Source: an uncultured Selenomonadales bacterium
Lineage (GTDB): Bacteria; Bacillota; Negativicutes; Selenomonadales; Selenomonadaceae
Direction: 5' to 3'
DNA length: 64,000 bases
NCBI GenBank assembly: GCA_947307055.1
Contig: CAMZHX010000002.1
Span: forward strand, 1 to 64,000
The translations under genes were made by a program, and so were the position numbers. This document shows, in pieces, positions 50,871 to 60,631 of this stretch; position 1 is the first letter of the stretch, and each line of letters starts with the position of its first letter. The notes under the pieces were generated by a model, which saw nothing but the letters and a program-made list of their open reading frames with translations, had not been told where the DNA came from and did not search any database.

Positions 50871-53800
50871 TTGAGCAGATACAGACTGATAATCGATGAC
50901 GAAAGGAAATTTTTTAGCGCGTTCGACGAGGCAAAGATAAATTTCACCGGCTGCGCTTTGAAGGACGTTGTCATCGAGCCAGAAGAAAATCTTTGGCAAA
51001 TAACGATTGTCACGGATAAAACTTTCGACGAACAAACTTTGCAAACAGCTGAAGAATTTTTGCGCAATCGCTACGGAGCAAATGCCGAGTTTAAACGCAA
51101 AATCTTAGATGATTCCGTAAAGCAGGGAAATGGGAAAAGGGAAACGGGAAAAGGGAAGACTAATGGCAAGAAAATTTCGGGCGACGCTATCAAAATTATC
51201 GACGTTACCAAAGAAAATGAATCCGTCGTCATTCAAGGCGAGGTCAGCGCGGACGAAAAATTAGGCGTCAACTTGCGCGAATTCAAGAACGGTAATAGCG
51301 CAGTTACTTTTTGCGTCATCGACGACACCGACGGCATTTGCTGTAAAAAATTTTTCAAGAGCGATAAGAAAGCCGACGCCAAAAATTTTGCCGACCAACT
51401 CAAAGCGGGTAGCGTCTACAAAATTTTAGGTCTTACCAAGTACGACGATTACAATAAGGAACTCAACATTTTCGTCAACGCTATTGAACCCGTCGAAGTC
51501 GCTACCGCCGCCCGCACCGATTCCGCCGAAGTCAAGCGCGTCGAACTCCACGTTCATACGCAGATGAGCGCAATGGATGCCGTTATCCCCGTCGACAAGC
51601 TGATTAAGACCGCCGCCGATTGGAATTGGCCAGCCGTCGCGATAACTGATCACGGAGTTATTCAAGCCTTCCCAAATGCCGCGATTACCGCTGAAAAACT
51701 CGCTAAGCAGGGCAAGCATATCAAAATTATTTACGGCATGGAAGGTTATCTTGTCGGCGACGATTACAAGCAGAAATTCCCTAACCACGTCATTATCCTC
51801 GCCAAAAATAAAGTCGGGCTAGGCAATCTCTACAAGCTCGTTTCAATCAGCCAGATTAAGTACATGCACTATCGACCGCGCATTCCAAAAACTTTGCTCA
51901 GCGAATTGCGCGAAGGTTTGATAATCGGTTCGGCTTGCGAGGCGGGCGAATTAATTCGGGCAATCGTCGCGGGCAATAACGATTCAGAGCTTGAGACTAT
52001 CGCGAACTTTTACGATTACTTGGAGATTCAGCCGATTCATAACAATGATTTCTTGATTCGCAGCGAAGACTTCCCGAACATAACGACCGATGAGGATTTG
52101 CGCGACATAAATCGCAAAGTCGTAGCGATTGCAAAAAAATTGGGCAAGCCGATTGTCGCGACAACTGACGCCCACTTCCTCAATCCCGAAGATGAAATTT
52201 GCCGCGCAGTCATCATGCACAACAAAAATTATGCCGATGCCGACTTGCAGCCGCCGCTGTACTTGCGCACAACTCAAGAAATGTTCGCGGAGTTCGACTA
52301 CCTCGACGAGGCGACCGCTTATGAGGCAATCGTCACCAACCCGAACAAAATCGCCGACGCTATAGAATTTTTAAAGCCGATACCCGACGGGCTTTACTCG
52401 CCGCAAGTGTCGGGCGCGGAGGAGGAGATTCGCGAAACTTCTTACGCCAAAGCCCGAAAACTTTACGGGGAAAATTTGCCGCCATTAGTCGAGGCGCGTC
52501 TCGAACAGGAACTCAAGCCGATAATCGGGCACGGCTTCGCAGGACTTTATTTGATAGCTCAACGGCTCGTGAAAAAGTCAAATGATGACGGCTACCTAGT
52601 CGGCTCGCGCGGCAGTGTCGGTTCGTCATTCGTCGCGACCTTGACCGGCATAACCGAAGTTAATCCCCTGCCGCCGCATTATCGCTGTCCGAAGTGCAAG
52701 TACAGCAAATTTTTCACAAAGGGCGAAGTCGGCTGCGGCTACGACCTCAAAAACGAAATTTGCCCCGTTTGCGGTCACCCGCTCATAAAGGACGGGCACG
52801 ACATACCCTTTGCAGTTTTCTTAGGCTTCGACGGCGATAAGGTGCCCGATATTGATTTGAACTTTTCGGGCGAATATCAAGCGACCGCCCATAAATATAC
52901 TGAAGTTCTTTTCGGCAAGCATAACGTCTACCGCGCGGGGACTATCACGACCGTTGCCGAGAAAACTTCGTTCGGGCTTGTCAAGAGATATTTTGAAGAC
53001 CGCAACTTGAAAAAGCACGCCTCGTTTATCGCGAAAATCGCGGCGGGTTGTCAAGGCGTAAAGAAGACGAGCGGTCAGCACCCCGCAGGAATTATGGTTG
53101 TGCCGCGCGATATGGATATTCACTACTTCACGCCGATTCAATATCCCGCCGATAACAAGGACGCTTCGACTACCACGACCCATTTCGATTACCACTCGAT
53201 AAGCTCGCGCCTTGTTAAGCTCGACATTTTGGGGCACGTCGACCCGACTATGATTCGTATGCTCGAAAATTTAACTCACCGCGACCCGAAAACTATTCCG
53301 CTTGACGATAAGCCGACGCTAAGTTTATTTAATTCGACAAGTGCTTTGGGTGTGACGCCTCAACAACTCGGCACGAAGTCCGGGACGTATGGCTTGCCGG
53401 AATTCCGCACAGAGTTTACGCGGCAAATGATTGACGACACTAAGCCCGATTGCTTCAGCGACTTGGTTAGGATTTCGGGCTTTTCGCACGGCACCGACGT
53501 TTGGCTGGGCAACGCGCAAGATTTGATTCGGGCGGGCACTTGCAATTTGAAGAACGCCATTTCCGCCCGCGATGATATTATGATGTACTTGATTCATCAC
53601 GGCGTTGACGCGCTCAAGTCGTTCAAGACTATGGAGAGCGTCCGCAAGGGCAAGGGCATTAAAGACGATGTTGTTGCCGACCTCAAGGCGCATAACGTCG
53701 AGGACTGGTACATTGACTCCTGCCAAAAGATAAAATATCTTTTCCCGCGAGCCCACGCTGTAGCTTATGTTATGATGGCTTATCGGATTGCTTATTGCAA

Positions 53801-54272
53801 AGTTCATTATCCGCTGGCTTACTACGCGGCGTATTTTTCAAAGCGCACTGAAGGTTTCGACGCCAACGAGGTTATCAAAGGGCAATCGTATATCAAGCGC
53901 AAGTTAGAAGAATTGGAGATGTTATCGGACGAGCGCAAGTTGGACGATAAGGAAAGCGATTTGCTTGCCGATTATCAAGTTGTCTACGAATATTTTCTGC
54001 GCGGCTTTACGTTCGAGCCGGTGAACCTTTACGAGTCGGAAGTTGAAGACTTTATCATCAAGCGGAATTCTCTGCTGATGGCGTTCAGTTCGATTCAAGG
54101 TGTCAGCCCTTTGGCGGCAAGCAATATAATTGCGGCGCGCAAGGCCGGGAAATTTTCATCGATTGACGACTTGAGGAACCGCGCAGGGATTAACAAAACT
54201 TGTATTGCGGCGTTGAAGGCGCAAGGTTGTTTGAACGACTTGGAGGAGACGAATCAAATATCGTTGTTCTAG
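50871..54272 (+). CDS. polC: DNA polymerase III PolC-type, lacking the exonuclease domain
   Basis: The 1133-residue protein reads as PolC. It has an N-terminal domain, an OB fold (about 111-208), the start of the PHP domain (VELHVHTQMSAMDAV at 224-238, TDHGV), the rest of PHP directly after GMEGYLVGDD (289-298), the polymerase core with zinc knuckle (CPKCKYSK and CPVCGHPL) and catalytic PDIDLNFSGEYQ, then helix-hairpin-helix at the end (GVSPLAASNIIAARKAG). In typical PolC a ~180-residue DnaQ-like exonuclease (FDVETTG) is inserted at this point of PHP; here it is missing. Residues 85-101 are encoded by a GGGAAA-type simple repeat. TTG 50871 follows GGAGG at good spacing. Confidence 0.93.
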   Translation: MSRYRLIIDDERKFFSAFDEAKINFTGCALKDVVIEPEENLWQITIVTDKTFDEQTLQTAEEFLRNRYGANAEFKRKILDDSVKQGNGKRETGKGKTNGKKISGDAIKIIDVTKENESVVIQGEVSADEKLGVNLREFKNGNSAVTFCVIDDTDGICCKKFFKSDKKADAKNFADQLKAGSVYKILGLTKYDDYNKELNIFVNAIEPVEVATAARTDSAEVKRVELHVHTQMSAMDAVIPVDKLIKTAADWNWPAVAITDHGVIQAFPNAAITAEKLAKQGKHIKIIYGMEGYLVGDDYKQKFPNHVIILAKNKVGLGNLYKLVSISQIKYMHYRPRIPKTLLSELREGLIIGSACEAGELIRAIVAGNNDSELETIANFYDYLEIQPIHNNDFLIRSEDFPNITTDEDLRDINRKVVAIAKKLGKPIVATTDAHFLNPEDEICRAVIMHNKNYADADLQPPLYLRTTQEMFAEFDYLDEATAYEAIVTNPNKIADAIEFLKPIPDGLYSPQVSGAEEEIRETSYAKARKLYGENLPPLVEARLEQELKPIIGHGFAGLYLIAQRLVKKSNDDGYLVGSRGSVGSSFVATLTGITEVNPLPPHYRCPKCKYSKFFTKGEVGCGYDLKNEICPVCGHPLIKDGHDIPFAVFLGFDGDKVPDIDLNFSGEYQATAHKYTEVLFGKHNVYRAGTITTVAEKTSFGLVKRYFEDRNLKKHASFIAKIAAGCQGVKKTSGQHPAGIMVVPRDMDIHYFTPIQYPADNKDASTTTTHFDYHSISSRLVKLDILGHVDPTMIRMLENLTHRDPKTIPLDDKPTLSLFNSTSALGVTPQQLGTKSGTYGLPEFRTEFTRQMIDDTKPDCFSDLVRISGFSHGTDVWLGNAQDLIRAGTCNLKNAISARDDIMMYLIHHGVDALKSFKTMESVRKGKGIKDDVVADLKAHNVEDWYIDSCQKIKYLFPRAHAVAYVMMAYRIAYCKVHYPLAYYAAYFSKRTEGFDANEVIKGQSYIKRKLEELEMLSDERKLDDKESDLLADYQVVYEYFLRGFTFEPVNLYESEVEDFIIKRNSLLMAFSSIQGVSPLAASNIIAARKAGKFSSIDDLRNRAGINKTCIAALKAQGCLNDLEETNQISLF
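51126..51159 (+). repeat. GGGAAAAGGGAAAC-type simple repeat inside polC
   Basis: This is a run of GGGAAA/GGGAAAC units, in frame, encoding QGNGKRETGKGKTNGKK between the N-terminal domain and the OB fold. It is length-neutral for the frame, like the repeat in the 34029 gene. Confidence 0.75.
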
Positions 54273-54286
54273 GGAATAAGAAAAGC

Positions 54287-54316
54287 GACCCGCTCTTTTG
54301 AGTGAGTCGCTTTTTG
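54287..54316. terminator. Bidirectional terminator between polC and flgE
   Basis: AAAAGCGACCCGCTC pairs with GAGTGAGTCGCTTTTT. It lies between the convergent genes. Confidence 0.85.
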
Positions 54317-54331
54317 TTTGAGCCGCTAAAT

Positions 54332-55906
54332 TTATCTCTTCATGTTGACCAAAGTCTCAAGCATTTCGTCCGAAGTCGTCGTCATTTTCGAGTTGGCTTG
54401 GAAACCGCGTTGCGTGATAATCATCTCGGAGAATTCCGTTGCCAAATCGACGTTCGACATTTCAAGCGCGGAAGAAGTAACCGTCAAGCCGAAGTCGGAA
54501 ACCGTCCTGATATTTGCCGCGCCGGAGTTGTTCGACTCTTGATAAATCGTCGCGCCGACCTTCATTAAGCCCGCAGAGTTCGAGAATTGCGCGACCGCAA
54601 CTTGAGCCTCGTTGCGAATCAAGCCGTTCGTGTAAGTGCCCGAAATAATGCCGTTGCTGTCAACCGCCACGCTTTGAAGGACGCCCGCCGTATTGCCGTT
54701 ACTGGACGGGAAAGAAGTCGTTGAGTTGGCGTATTGCGTCAAGCCGCTGAAATCCAAAACAGCTTGATTCGACCTTGCGCCGTTGCCGTCGCTGTATGCA
54801 AAGGTAATCGAGGCAGCTTCTTCGCGGCCATTGTTGACGTAAGCTCCAACGTCATTGAAATAGAGATAAGAAACGAAAGCCATTGTGCCGGTCGTCGTGG
54901 AGCCGTCGCTTTCAGTTGCTGTGTAGTTATTTGCAAAAGTTGCACTGGCAGGACCCAATTCTCCTACTCCCGGCGCGATATAAGCTCTCCAGCGATTGTT
55001 ATAAACTGTATTGCCGTCAGCATCGGTGGTGCCGGTAGCGAGGGCTTCTGCGTCAGTCGGAGTGGCGTCGCCGCCTGAAGAGTTGGGGTCTTTATCTAAC
55101 AAAATTGTAACTTCGTGTCTTCCGCCGAGTGAATCGTAAATTGTGGCGAGCGTCGTTATAGGTACGCTCTTGCCCACTTCATAATAACCGCTCGTAACGG
55201 TCATAGTCGTATCGTCTCTGAAAGTGATTGTCGCCGCAACAACGTTTTCGCCGTCGACGTTTACGCTGGTGACGCTGTTGTCGTCGGCGTCTCTGGTTAC
55301 GACTCTGGTTTCGTCAGCCTCGCCGCTTGTTGCAAGGGTATAGGTTATGGAACTAATCATGCGCGATTCTTTATTGAGGTTGCCGTTGTAATCTATTTGA
55401 GTTGTCTCGCTTGCCTCCATAGTTTTGCCGACGGGGACAATAATATCAGTTGACGCGCCGTTAGTGTTTAAAACGCCGTCATCAGTTGCATTCCAACCTT
55501 GCACGCGAAGACCAGTACCCGCCATAACGTAATAGCCTTGCTCGTCGAACAAGAAAGAGCCGTTGCGCGTGTAGTAAGATTGATTGCCATCTTTGAGGCA
55601 GAATAAGCCGTTGCCCGCGAGCGCAAGGTCGGTATTTTTGCCAGTCGATTGCGGAGAGGAATCGGTAAAAATTAAGTCGATACTTTCGACGTTGACGCCC
55701 AAACCGACTTGGCGCGGGTTGACGCCGCCGCGAGTATCTGTTGCAGCGGAAGCCGCACTTTGCATTTGCGAGAGCATATCGGAAAAAATTGTACGGCTGC
55801 CTTTGAAACCGATTGTGTTGATATTGGCGATGTTGTTACCGATAACGTCCATGCGGTTTTGGTGCACTTTTATTCCGGAAACGCCGGAGAACAGGGAACG
55901 CATCAT
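54332..55906 (-). CDS. flgE: Flagellar hook protein FlgE
   Basis: The 524-residue protein starts MMRSLFSGVSGIKVHQNRMD and continues IGNNIANINTIGFKGSRTIF, the flagellar rod/hook N-terminal motif. The middle is a variable, Thr/Ser-rich D2 region. The C-terminus has the Flg_bbr_C motif VDLATEFSEMIITQRGFQAN and SKMTTTSDEMLETLVNMKR. It polymerises to form the hook outside the membrane. It is exported by the flagellar type III apparatus, hence no signal peptide. The start is preceded by AAAGGAGA. It stands alone: no other flagellar gene is in the window. Confidence 0.96.
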   Translation of the reverse strand: MMRSLFSGVSGIKVHQNRMDVIGNNIANINTIGFKGSRTIFSDMLSQMQSAASAATDTRGGVNPRQVGLGVNVESIDLIFTDSSPQSTGKNTDLALAGNGLFCLKDGNQSYYTRNGSFLFDEQGYYVMAGTGLRVQGWNATDDGVLNTNGASTDIIVPVGKTMEASETTQIDYNGNLNKESRMISSITYTLATSGEADETRVVTRDADDNSVTSVNVDGENVVAATITFRDDTTMTVTSGYYEVGKSVPITTLATIYDSLGGRHEVTILLDKDPNSSGGDATPTDAEALATGTTDADGNTVYNNRWRAYIAPGVGELGPASATFANNYTATESDGSTTTGTMAFVSYLYFNDVGAYVNNGREEAASITFAYSDGNGARSNQAVLDFSGLTQYANSTTSFPSSNGNTAGVLQSVAVDSNGIISGTYTNGLIRNEAQVAVAQFSNSAGLMKVGATIYQESNNSGAANIRTVSDFGLTVTSSALEMSNVDLATEFSEMIITQRGFQANSKMTTTSDEMLETLVNMKR

Positions 55907-56099
55907 AAAAATCACTTCTCCTTTTCTTATCAAGCGGTCAGATTTTTTTGACTGTTCCATGTCTCAGAGATTCCTTCGAGTGTCTGACCAGTTTATTTCA
56001 AATTTTTGGTTAAGCACTTGCCTAACTTCGCTAACTATATCGAAACTTGCCGCCGTCGACTTAAATATTTTTTGAGGGTTCTCGCACCGCCAAAGAATT

Positions 56100-56133
56100 T
56101 CATTACGCATTACGCATTGCGCATTACGCATTG
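56100..56133. repeat. Intergenic ATTACGCATT-type repeat
   Basis: CATTACGCATTACGCATTGC and onward is a short run of the dispersed heptamer repeat, ending about 50 bases before secD. It lies in the gap between the divergent flgE and secD. Confidence 0.7.
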
Positions 56134-56181
56134 TTGTAGTATATTGACGGGCGAAACTGAAATTTGAAGGGAGAAAGATTT

Positions 56182-57438
56182 GTGAGGACGAATAGCTTAA
56201 TCAAGTTGCTAATCTGTCTGGCGGCAATCGTGACGGTTTTTGTAGTATTTATTCGGCCGCTAGCGCATTCGATAAGACAAGGGCTAGACTTGCAAGGCGG
56301 CACGCACGTCGTCTTACAGGCGGAGGACACGGAAATTGCGCAAGTCAACGAAGACGCAATGCAGCGCGTAGTTTCGATAATGGAGCGGCGCATAAACGAA
56401 TTGGGCTTGACTGAACCGATAATTCAGCGCGAGGGCGAACGGCGCGTCATAATCGAATTGCCCGGCATAAAAGACCCCGACAAGGCTATCGCGACAATCG
56501 GCAAGACGGCGATGCTTGAGTTCAAGGACGAGGAAGGCAATACGCTTTTGACGGGCACAGATTTAAAAGACGCTCAAGCCGCAATGAATCAGCAAAACGG
56601 TCAGAGCGTCGTCAATTTGGAATTCAGCGACGAGGGCGCGCAGAAATTTGCAGACGCGACTTTGGAAAATGTCGGGCGAACAATCGCAATCCTGCTTGAC
56701 GGCGAAGTTTTAACAAATCCGGTCGTGCGCGAGCCGATTTTAGGCGGCAAAGCAGAAATTTCAGGTCAGCGCGACTTGGAAGAGGCGCAACATTTAGCGG
56801 TATTGTTGAGGAGCGGCGCGTTGCCCGTCAAAGTCAACATAATCGAGACGCGGACGGTTGGCCCTTCGCTCGGTCAAGATTCAAAGGACAAATCAGAATT
56901 CGCGTTCGTCATCGGAATCGCGGCGGTGTTGGTGTTTATGTTGCTATTCTATCGCCTGCCGGGCTTTATCGCGGACATCAGCTTAATGGCGTATACGCTA
57001 ATGCTTTTGGGCGTGCTCAAGGGTTTGGACGCGACATTGACATTGCCTGGCGTGGCGGGAATAATTTTATCAATCGGCATGGCGGTCGACGCAAACGTTT
57101 TAATATTCGAGCACTTCAAGGAGGAATTCAGGCTGGGCAAATCGATTCGGCTTGCAATGGACGCGGGTTTTAAGCGAGCCTTCACAACAATTTTCGACTC
57201 GAACATCACGACGATAATAGCGGCGGGCGTCCTGTTCCTATTCGGCACGGGCACGATTCGCGGCTTTGCGATAACGTTAGGGCTTGGCGTGCTCTTAAGC
57301 ATGTTCACCGCGATAACTTTAACGCAATTCATGTTGAAACTTTTAGTCAATGCTAAGATCGTGGAAAATCCTTCGGCGTATGGCGCGGACAGCTTTGTAT
57401 TATTCAACGTTGCAGCGGAAAAGGCGGTGAAGAAATAA
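56182..57438 (+). CDS. secD: Protein translocase subunit SecD
   Basis: The 418-residue membrane protein has the SecD pattern: IRQGLDLQGGTHVVLQAED, MERRINELGLTEPIIQREGE, EISGQRDLEEAQHLAVLLRS, then six helices including GIILSIGMAVDANVLIFEHF. It assists preprotein export by SecYEG using the proton gradient. The GTG at 56182 lies eight bases after GGGAGAA. It overlaps secF by one base. Confidence 0.96.
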   Translation: MRTNSLIKLLICLAAIVTVFVVFIRPLAHSIRQGLDLQGGTHVVLQAEDTEIAQVNEDAMQRVVSIMERRINELGLTEPIIQREGERRVIIELPGIKDPDKAIATIGKTAMLEFKDEEGNTLLTGTDLKDAQAAMNQQNGQSVVNLEFSDEGAQKFADATLENVGRTIAILLDGEVLTNPVVREPILGGKAEISGQRDLEEAQHLAVLLRSGALPVKVNIIETRTVGPSLGQDSKDKSEFAFVIGIAAVLVFMLLFYRLPGFIADISLMAYTLMLLGVLKGLDATLTLPGVAGIILSIGMAVDANVLIFEHFKEEFRLGKSIRLAMDAGFKRAFTTIFDSNITTIIAAGVLFLFGTGTIRGFAITLGLGVLLSMFTAITLTQFMLKLLVNAKIVENPSAYGADSFVLFNVAAEKAVKK

Positions 57439-58331
57439 TGCCGAGTTTTGACATAGCCGGTCGCGGCAAGATGTGGTTTATAATTTCGTTGCTGGTGATT
57501 ATTCCTGGTTTGATTTCTATGGCGACGCGCGGTTTTAATTTCGGGATTGACTTCACGGGCGGAACGATTATTGATTTGAAATTTGAACAGCCGGTCGGGA
57601 TTGCGCAAGTCCGCGAGAGTTTGAAACCTTTTGGGCTTGATGGCGCGACGATTCAACTTTCGGGCGCAAGCTCTGACGTTGCGACTTCGACGGACGTAAT
57701 GATCCGCACGATTGATTTGGAAGAGGTTCAGCGCAAAGAGGTTATGGCGGCGATTCGCGAGAAGGTCGGAGCTTATGAAGTTCTGCGCGAGGAAAAAGTT
57801 GGCGCGATAATCGGCGGCGAATTGATTTTAAATGCGGTACTTGCGCTGGTTATTTCGTGGGTGCTCATAATTTTGTACGTCGCCTATCGCTTTGAATTCC
57901 GATTCGGACTTGCGGCGGTCGCGGCATTGGTTCACGACATTTTGATAGTGCTGGCGTTTTTTTCGTTCACGCAACGTCAAGTTGATTCGTCATTCGTGGC
58001 GGCACTCTTAACGGTCGTCGGCTACTCGATTAACGATACGATTGTTATTTTCGACCGGATACGCGAGAATCTGAAATTGCACTTCAAGCGCGGCGGCAAC
58101 GTCGTCAATCTCGTCAACCGCTCGATTTATCAGACTTTGACGCGTTCGCTGTATACGGTCTTCACGTGTCTATTCACGACGTTTGCGCTGTTTTTCTTTG
58201 GCGGCGAGACCACGAAAGATTTTGCGTTCGCGCTGATAGTCGGGTTCTGTAGCGGCTGTTACTCGTCGATTTTCATAGCGGGGCCGTTGTGGCTTGAGCT
58301 TAGGAAATTTGGCGGCAAGAAGAGCAGTTAA
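57438..58331 (+). CDS. secF: Protein translocase subunit SecF
   Basis: The 297-residue partner shows GFNFGIDFTGGTIIDLKFEQ, then VVGYSINDTIVIFDRIRENL and six helices. It works with SecD in the same complex. The shared TAATG junction with secD gives coupled translation. It ends 4 bases past the end of the convergent glf gene. Confidence 0.96.
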   Translation: MPSFDIAGRGKMWFIISLLVIIPGLISMATRGFNFGIDFTGGTIIDLKFEQPVGIAQVRESLKPFGLDGATIQLSGASSDVATSTDVMIRTIDLEEVQRKEVMAAIREKVGAYEVLREEKVGAIIGGELILNAVLALVISWVLIILYVAYRFEFRFGLAAVAALVHDILIVLAFFSFTQRQVDSSFVAALLTVVGYSINDTIVIFDRIRENLKLHFKRGGNVVNLVNRSIYQTLTRSLYTVFTCLFTTFALFFFGGETTKDFAFALIVGFCSGCYSSIFIAGPLWLELRKFGGKKSS

Positions 58332-59467
58332 GAATTCAGCGCGGCGAAAACATCGAGGGCGCGTTTGATAACGTCGTCAATGTCGTAGTAGCGATACTCG
58401 GCGAGGCGACCGACCGGCGTAATGTTTTTGAATCGCGCAAGCTCGGCGGAATATTTTTCGTAAGCGGCTCGCGCCTCGTCGGTGAAAATCGGGTAGTAAG
58501 GCTCGTTTTGTCCCGCGACGTAGTCTTGAGGAATCTCCCTTAAAATTGTCGTGCGCTCGGACTTCGCAGGGTGAATATTTTTGAATTCGGTAATGCGCGT
58601 GAAGGCGTAATTATTCGGGTAGTTGACGACCGGAGCCGATTGGAAATTTTCGGCGTCGACCGTCATGAATTTCATATCGAGACTACGATAGGGAAGCTCG
58701 CCGAATTTTTTATCAAAGAGCTCGTCAAGCTGACCGGTGTAAATCAGTTGACCTTTGAATCTTTTTCTGAACAACTTAATCTTGTCATCGTGCAAAGCCA
58801 TTACATCATGAAAATCTGTGTTGAGCAGAAGTTTGATATTTTTATGGTCGAGCATGTTTTCGACAAGTTTTGTGTAGCCGAAGCGCGGCATAGCTTGAAA
58901 GCGGTCGCTGAAATATCTATCGTCGCGCCCGATTAGAACTGGTACGCGAGCCGTCACCGCGCCGGAAATTTTATCGGGCGAAAGTCCCCATTGCTTTTCG
59001 GAGTAGTGCAGGAAAATTTTCTCGTAAATAAAATCCGCTAAGAACTGCAAGTCAGTATCGGCGGATTTTTTCAACTCCAGAATCGGAATCTTCTTGCCGT
59101 ACTCGAAATTCCGGAGCAACGTCGCTTCCAACTTGTCAGCCAAATTTGGCGGGAAAACTTTATGCAGCGTATTGAAGTTGAACGGAATCGGGACTGGCTT
59201 GCCGTCAATGACCGCCTCGACCCTGTGGAAATACAAATGCCACTCGGTAAAGCGCGACAGATAATTCCAAACTTCCGGATAATCGGTGTGGAAAAGGTGC
59301 GGGCCGTACTTGTGAATTAAAATTCCGTTCGCGTCGACCTCGTCATAGCAATTCCCCGCGACATGCCGCCGCCGCTCAATCAATAAAACTTTTTTGCCAC
59401 TCGACGCGAACCGCTCCGCCATAACCGAGCCAGCTATACCCGCGCCAATTATTACCACGTCAAACAT
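58328..59467 (-). CDS. glf: UDP-galactopyranose mutase
   Basis: The 379-residue flavoenzyme converts UDP-galactopyranose to UDP-galactofuranose for surface polysaccharides. It has the FAD-binding start DVVIIGAGIAGSVMAERFAS, then RRHVAGNCYDEVDANGILIH and YGPHLFHTDYPEVWNYLSRF, KQWGLSP and PVNYPNNYAFTRITEFKN-like segments. It is the last gene of a three-gene operon starting at 60555, adjacent to the TIGR04076 gene. Confidence 0.96.
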   Translation of the reverse strand: MFDVVIIGAGIAGSVMAERFASSGKKVLLIERRRHVAGNCYDEVDANGILIHKYGPHLFHTDYPEVWNYLSRFTEWHLYFHRVEAVIDGKPVPIPFNFNTLHKVFPPNLADKLEATLLRNFEYGKKIPILELKKSADTDLQFLADFIYEKIFLHYSEKQWGLSPDKISGAVTARVPVLIGRDDRYFSDRFQAMPRFGYTKLVENMLDHKNIKLLLNTDFHDVMALHDDKIKLFRKRFKGQLIYTGQLDELFDKKFGELPYRSLDMKFMTVDAENFQSAPVVNYPNNYAFTRITEFKNIHPAKSERTTILREIPQDYVAGQNEPYYPIFTDEARAAYEKYSAELARFKNITPVGRLAEYRYYDIDDVIKRALDVFAALNS

Positions 59468-59782
59468 TTAATCTAATTCCTCCTCTAATGTTTCAATCAA
59501 AAAGCTAACGGGTCTGAAGCCGTCGTTACAAGACAACATTGCCGACTTCGGATTTTTCATCCAGCCCGAATAAAAATTCTCCGCGCCATGCGACAGAGCT
59601 AGCACAAACGGCGACAACGTCTCCCACGCACTCAAGCAAAAATTTTCGGGACGCTCCCAGCCGTTTGCGATGAAAATTTGCCCCTCGACCATGTCGCAAG
59701 CATTTTCAATCGGATTTTCGTAGCGCGCAATCAAATCGTCGTAACGCGCCTTCCGAATCACCGTAATTTTAACTTTCTTCAT
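59468..59782 (-). CDS. TIGR04076-family protein
   Basis: The 104-residue protein starts MKKVKITVIRKARYDDLIAR and follows the family pattern, including VEGQIFIANGWERPENFCL and AWETLSPFVLALSHGAENFY. The function is unknown. ATG 59782 overlaps the stop of the deacetylase gene by 4 bases. An upstream start at 59821 would be inside the deacetylase end. It lies directly against the glf start. It may be a small oxidoreductase-like or regulatory partner, but no evidence shows that. Confidence 0.8.
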   Translation of the reverse strand: MKKVKITVIRKARYDDLIARYENPIENACDMVEGQIFIANGWERPENFCLSAWETLSPFVLALSHGAENFYSGWMKNPKSAMLSCNDGFRPVSFLIETLEEELD

Positions 59783-60555
59783 ATCAATCCTCGTATCTTT
59801 GCAAAAAATTTCGCCTTCCACAACCGGAACTTAAATTCCGTCAAACCGAAGCGCGGCTTGCGAATGTTCACGCGATAAAGTTCGTAGGGATTGGTCGCCA
59901 AAGTGTTCAAGCCCGCCGCGCCCGTCACCGCCGTTAAATATTCTTCCTCGCGCAAAATTTCTTCAAGCTCCGAATTGAATTCGCCATTCGGGTAGGACAA
60001 GCTGTAAATCGTCGCGAGCCCGCTCCACTCCAAAAAAATTTTCGATTCGCGTATCTGCCGCCGTTGAAATTCTTTGTCGTATGCTGTCAGCGGCAAATGA
60101 TCAGCCGTATGCGAACCGATTTCAATCCCGCGCCGTTGCATGTCCTTGAGTTCGTCGAGCTTGAGGTAATTTTTTTTGCCCAGCTCGTTCGTTATCACGT
60201 AGACGACCGCCGTCATGTTGTGCGCCTCCAAAATCGGCAGCATTACTTTATAATTATCCGCGTAGCCGTCGTCGAAAGTCAGCACAATCGGTTTATCGGG
60301 CAAATTCCCTTTGCCATGCACCACCCGCATAAAATCTTGCAAAGTTATCGTCGTGTAGCCTTCGGCTTGAAGATAATCCAACTGCGTGATAAAATCCGCG
60401 GGCGGCACATTGTACATTTCAAAATCGGGGTCAAGCGGCTCGTCGGTCACTTGATGATATTCCAAAATCGGGAAGCCTTCCGGCTCCGGCAACAAAAAAA
60501 TTATCGCGGCAAAAATCGCGCTTAAAATCAAAATCGTGCCGCCAATGATTCGCAA
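59779..60555 (-). CDS. Membrane-anchored polysaccharide deacetylase
   Basis: The 258-residue protein starts at TTG 60555 (MRIIGGTILILSAIFAAIIF), eight bases after GGAGG. The first helix anchors it in the membrane. The NodB domain follows: ILEYHQVTDE, KPIVLTFDDGYADNY with the metal-binding Asp pair, GIEIGSHTADHLPLTA with the H-xxx-H metal site, and SLSYPNGEFN. It removes acetyl groups from extracellular glycans such as peptidoglycan or an exopolysaccharide. It is the first gene of the operon with glf. Confidence 0.92.
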   Translation of the reverse strand: MRIIGGTILILSAIFAAIIFLLPEPEGFPILEYHQVTDEPLDPDFEMYNVPPADFITQLDYLQAEGYTTITLQDFMRVVHGKGNLPDKPIVLTFDDGYADNYKVMLPILEAHNMTAVVYVITNELGKKNYLKLDELKDMQRRGIEIGSHTADHLPLTAYDKEFQRRQIRESKIFLEWSGLATIYSLSYPNGEFNSELEEILREEEYLTAVTGAAGLNTLATNPYELYRVNIRKPRFGLTEFKFRLWKAKFFAKIRGLI

Positions 60556-60631
60556 AGTGCTCACCTCCAAATTTATTTTATCACGGCGATAAATTGTTGC
60601 CAAAAAGTTTTTTTCAAAGGAGTTTTTCAAC

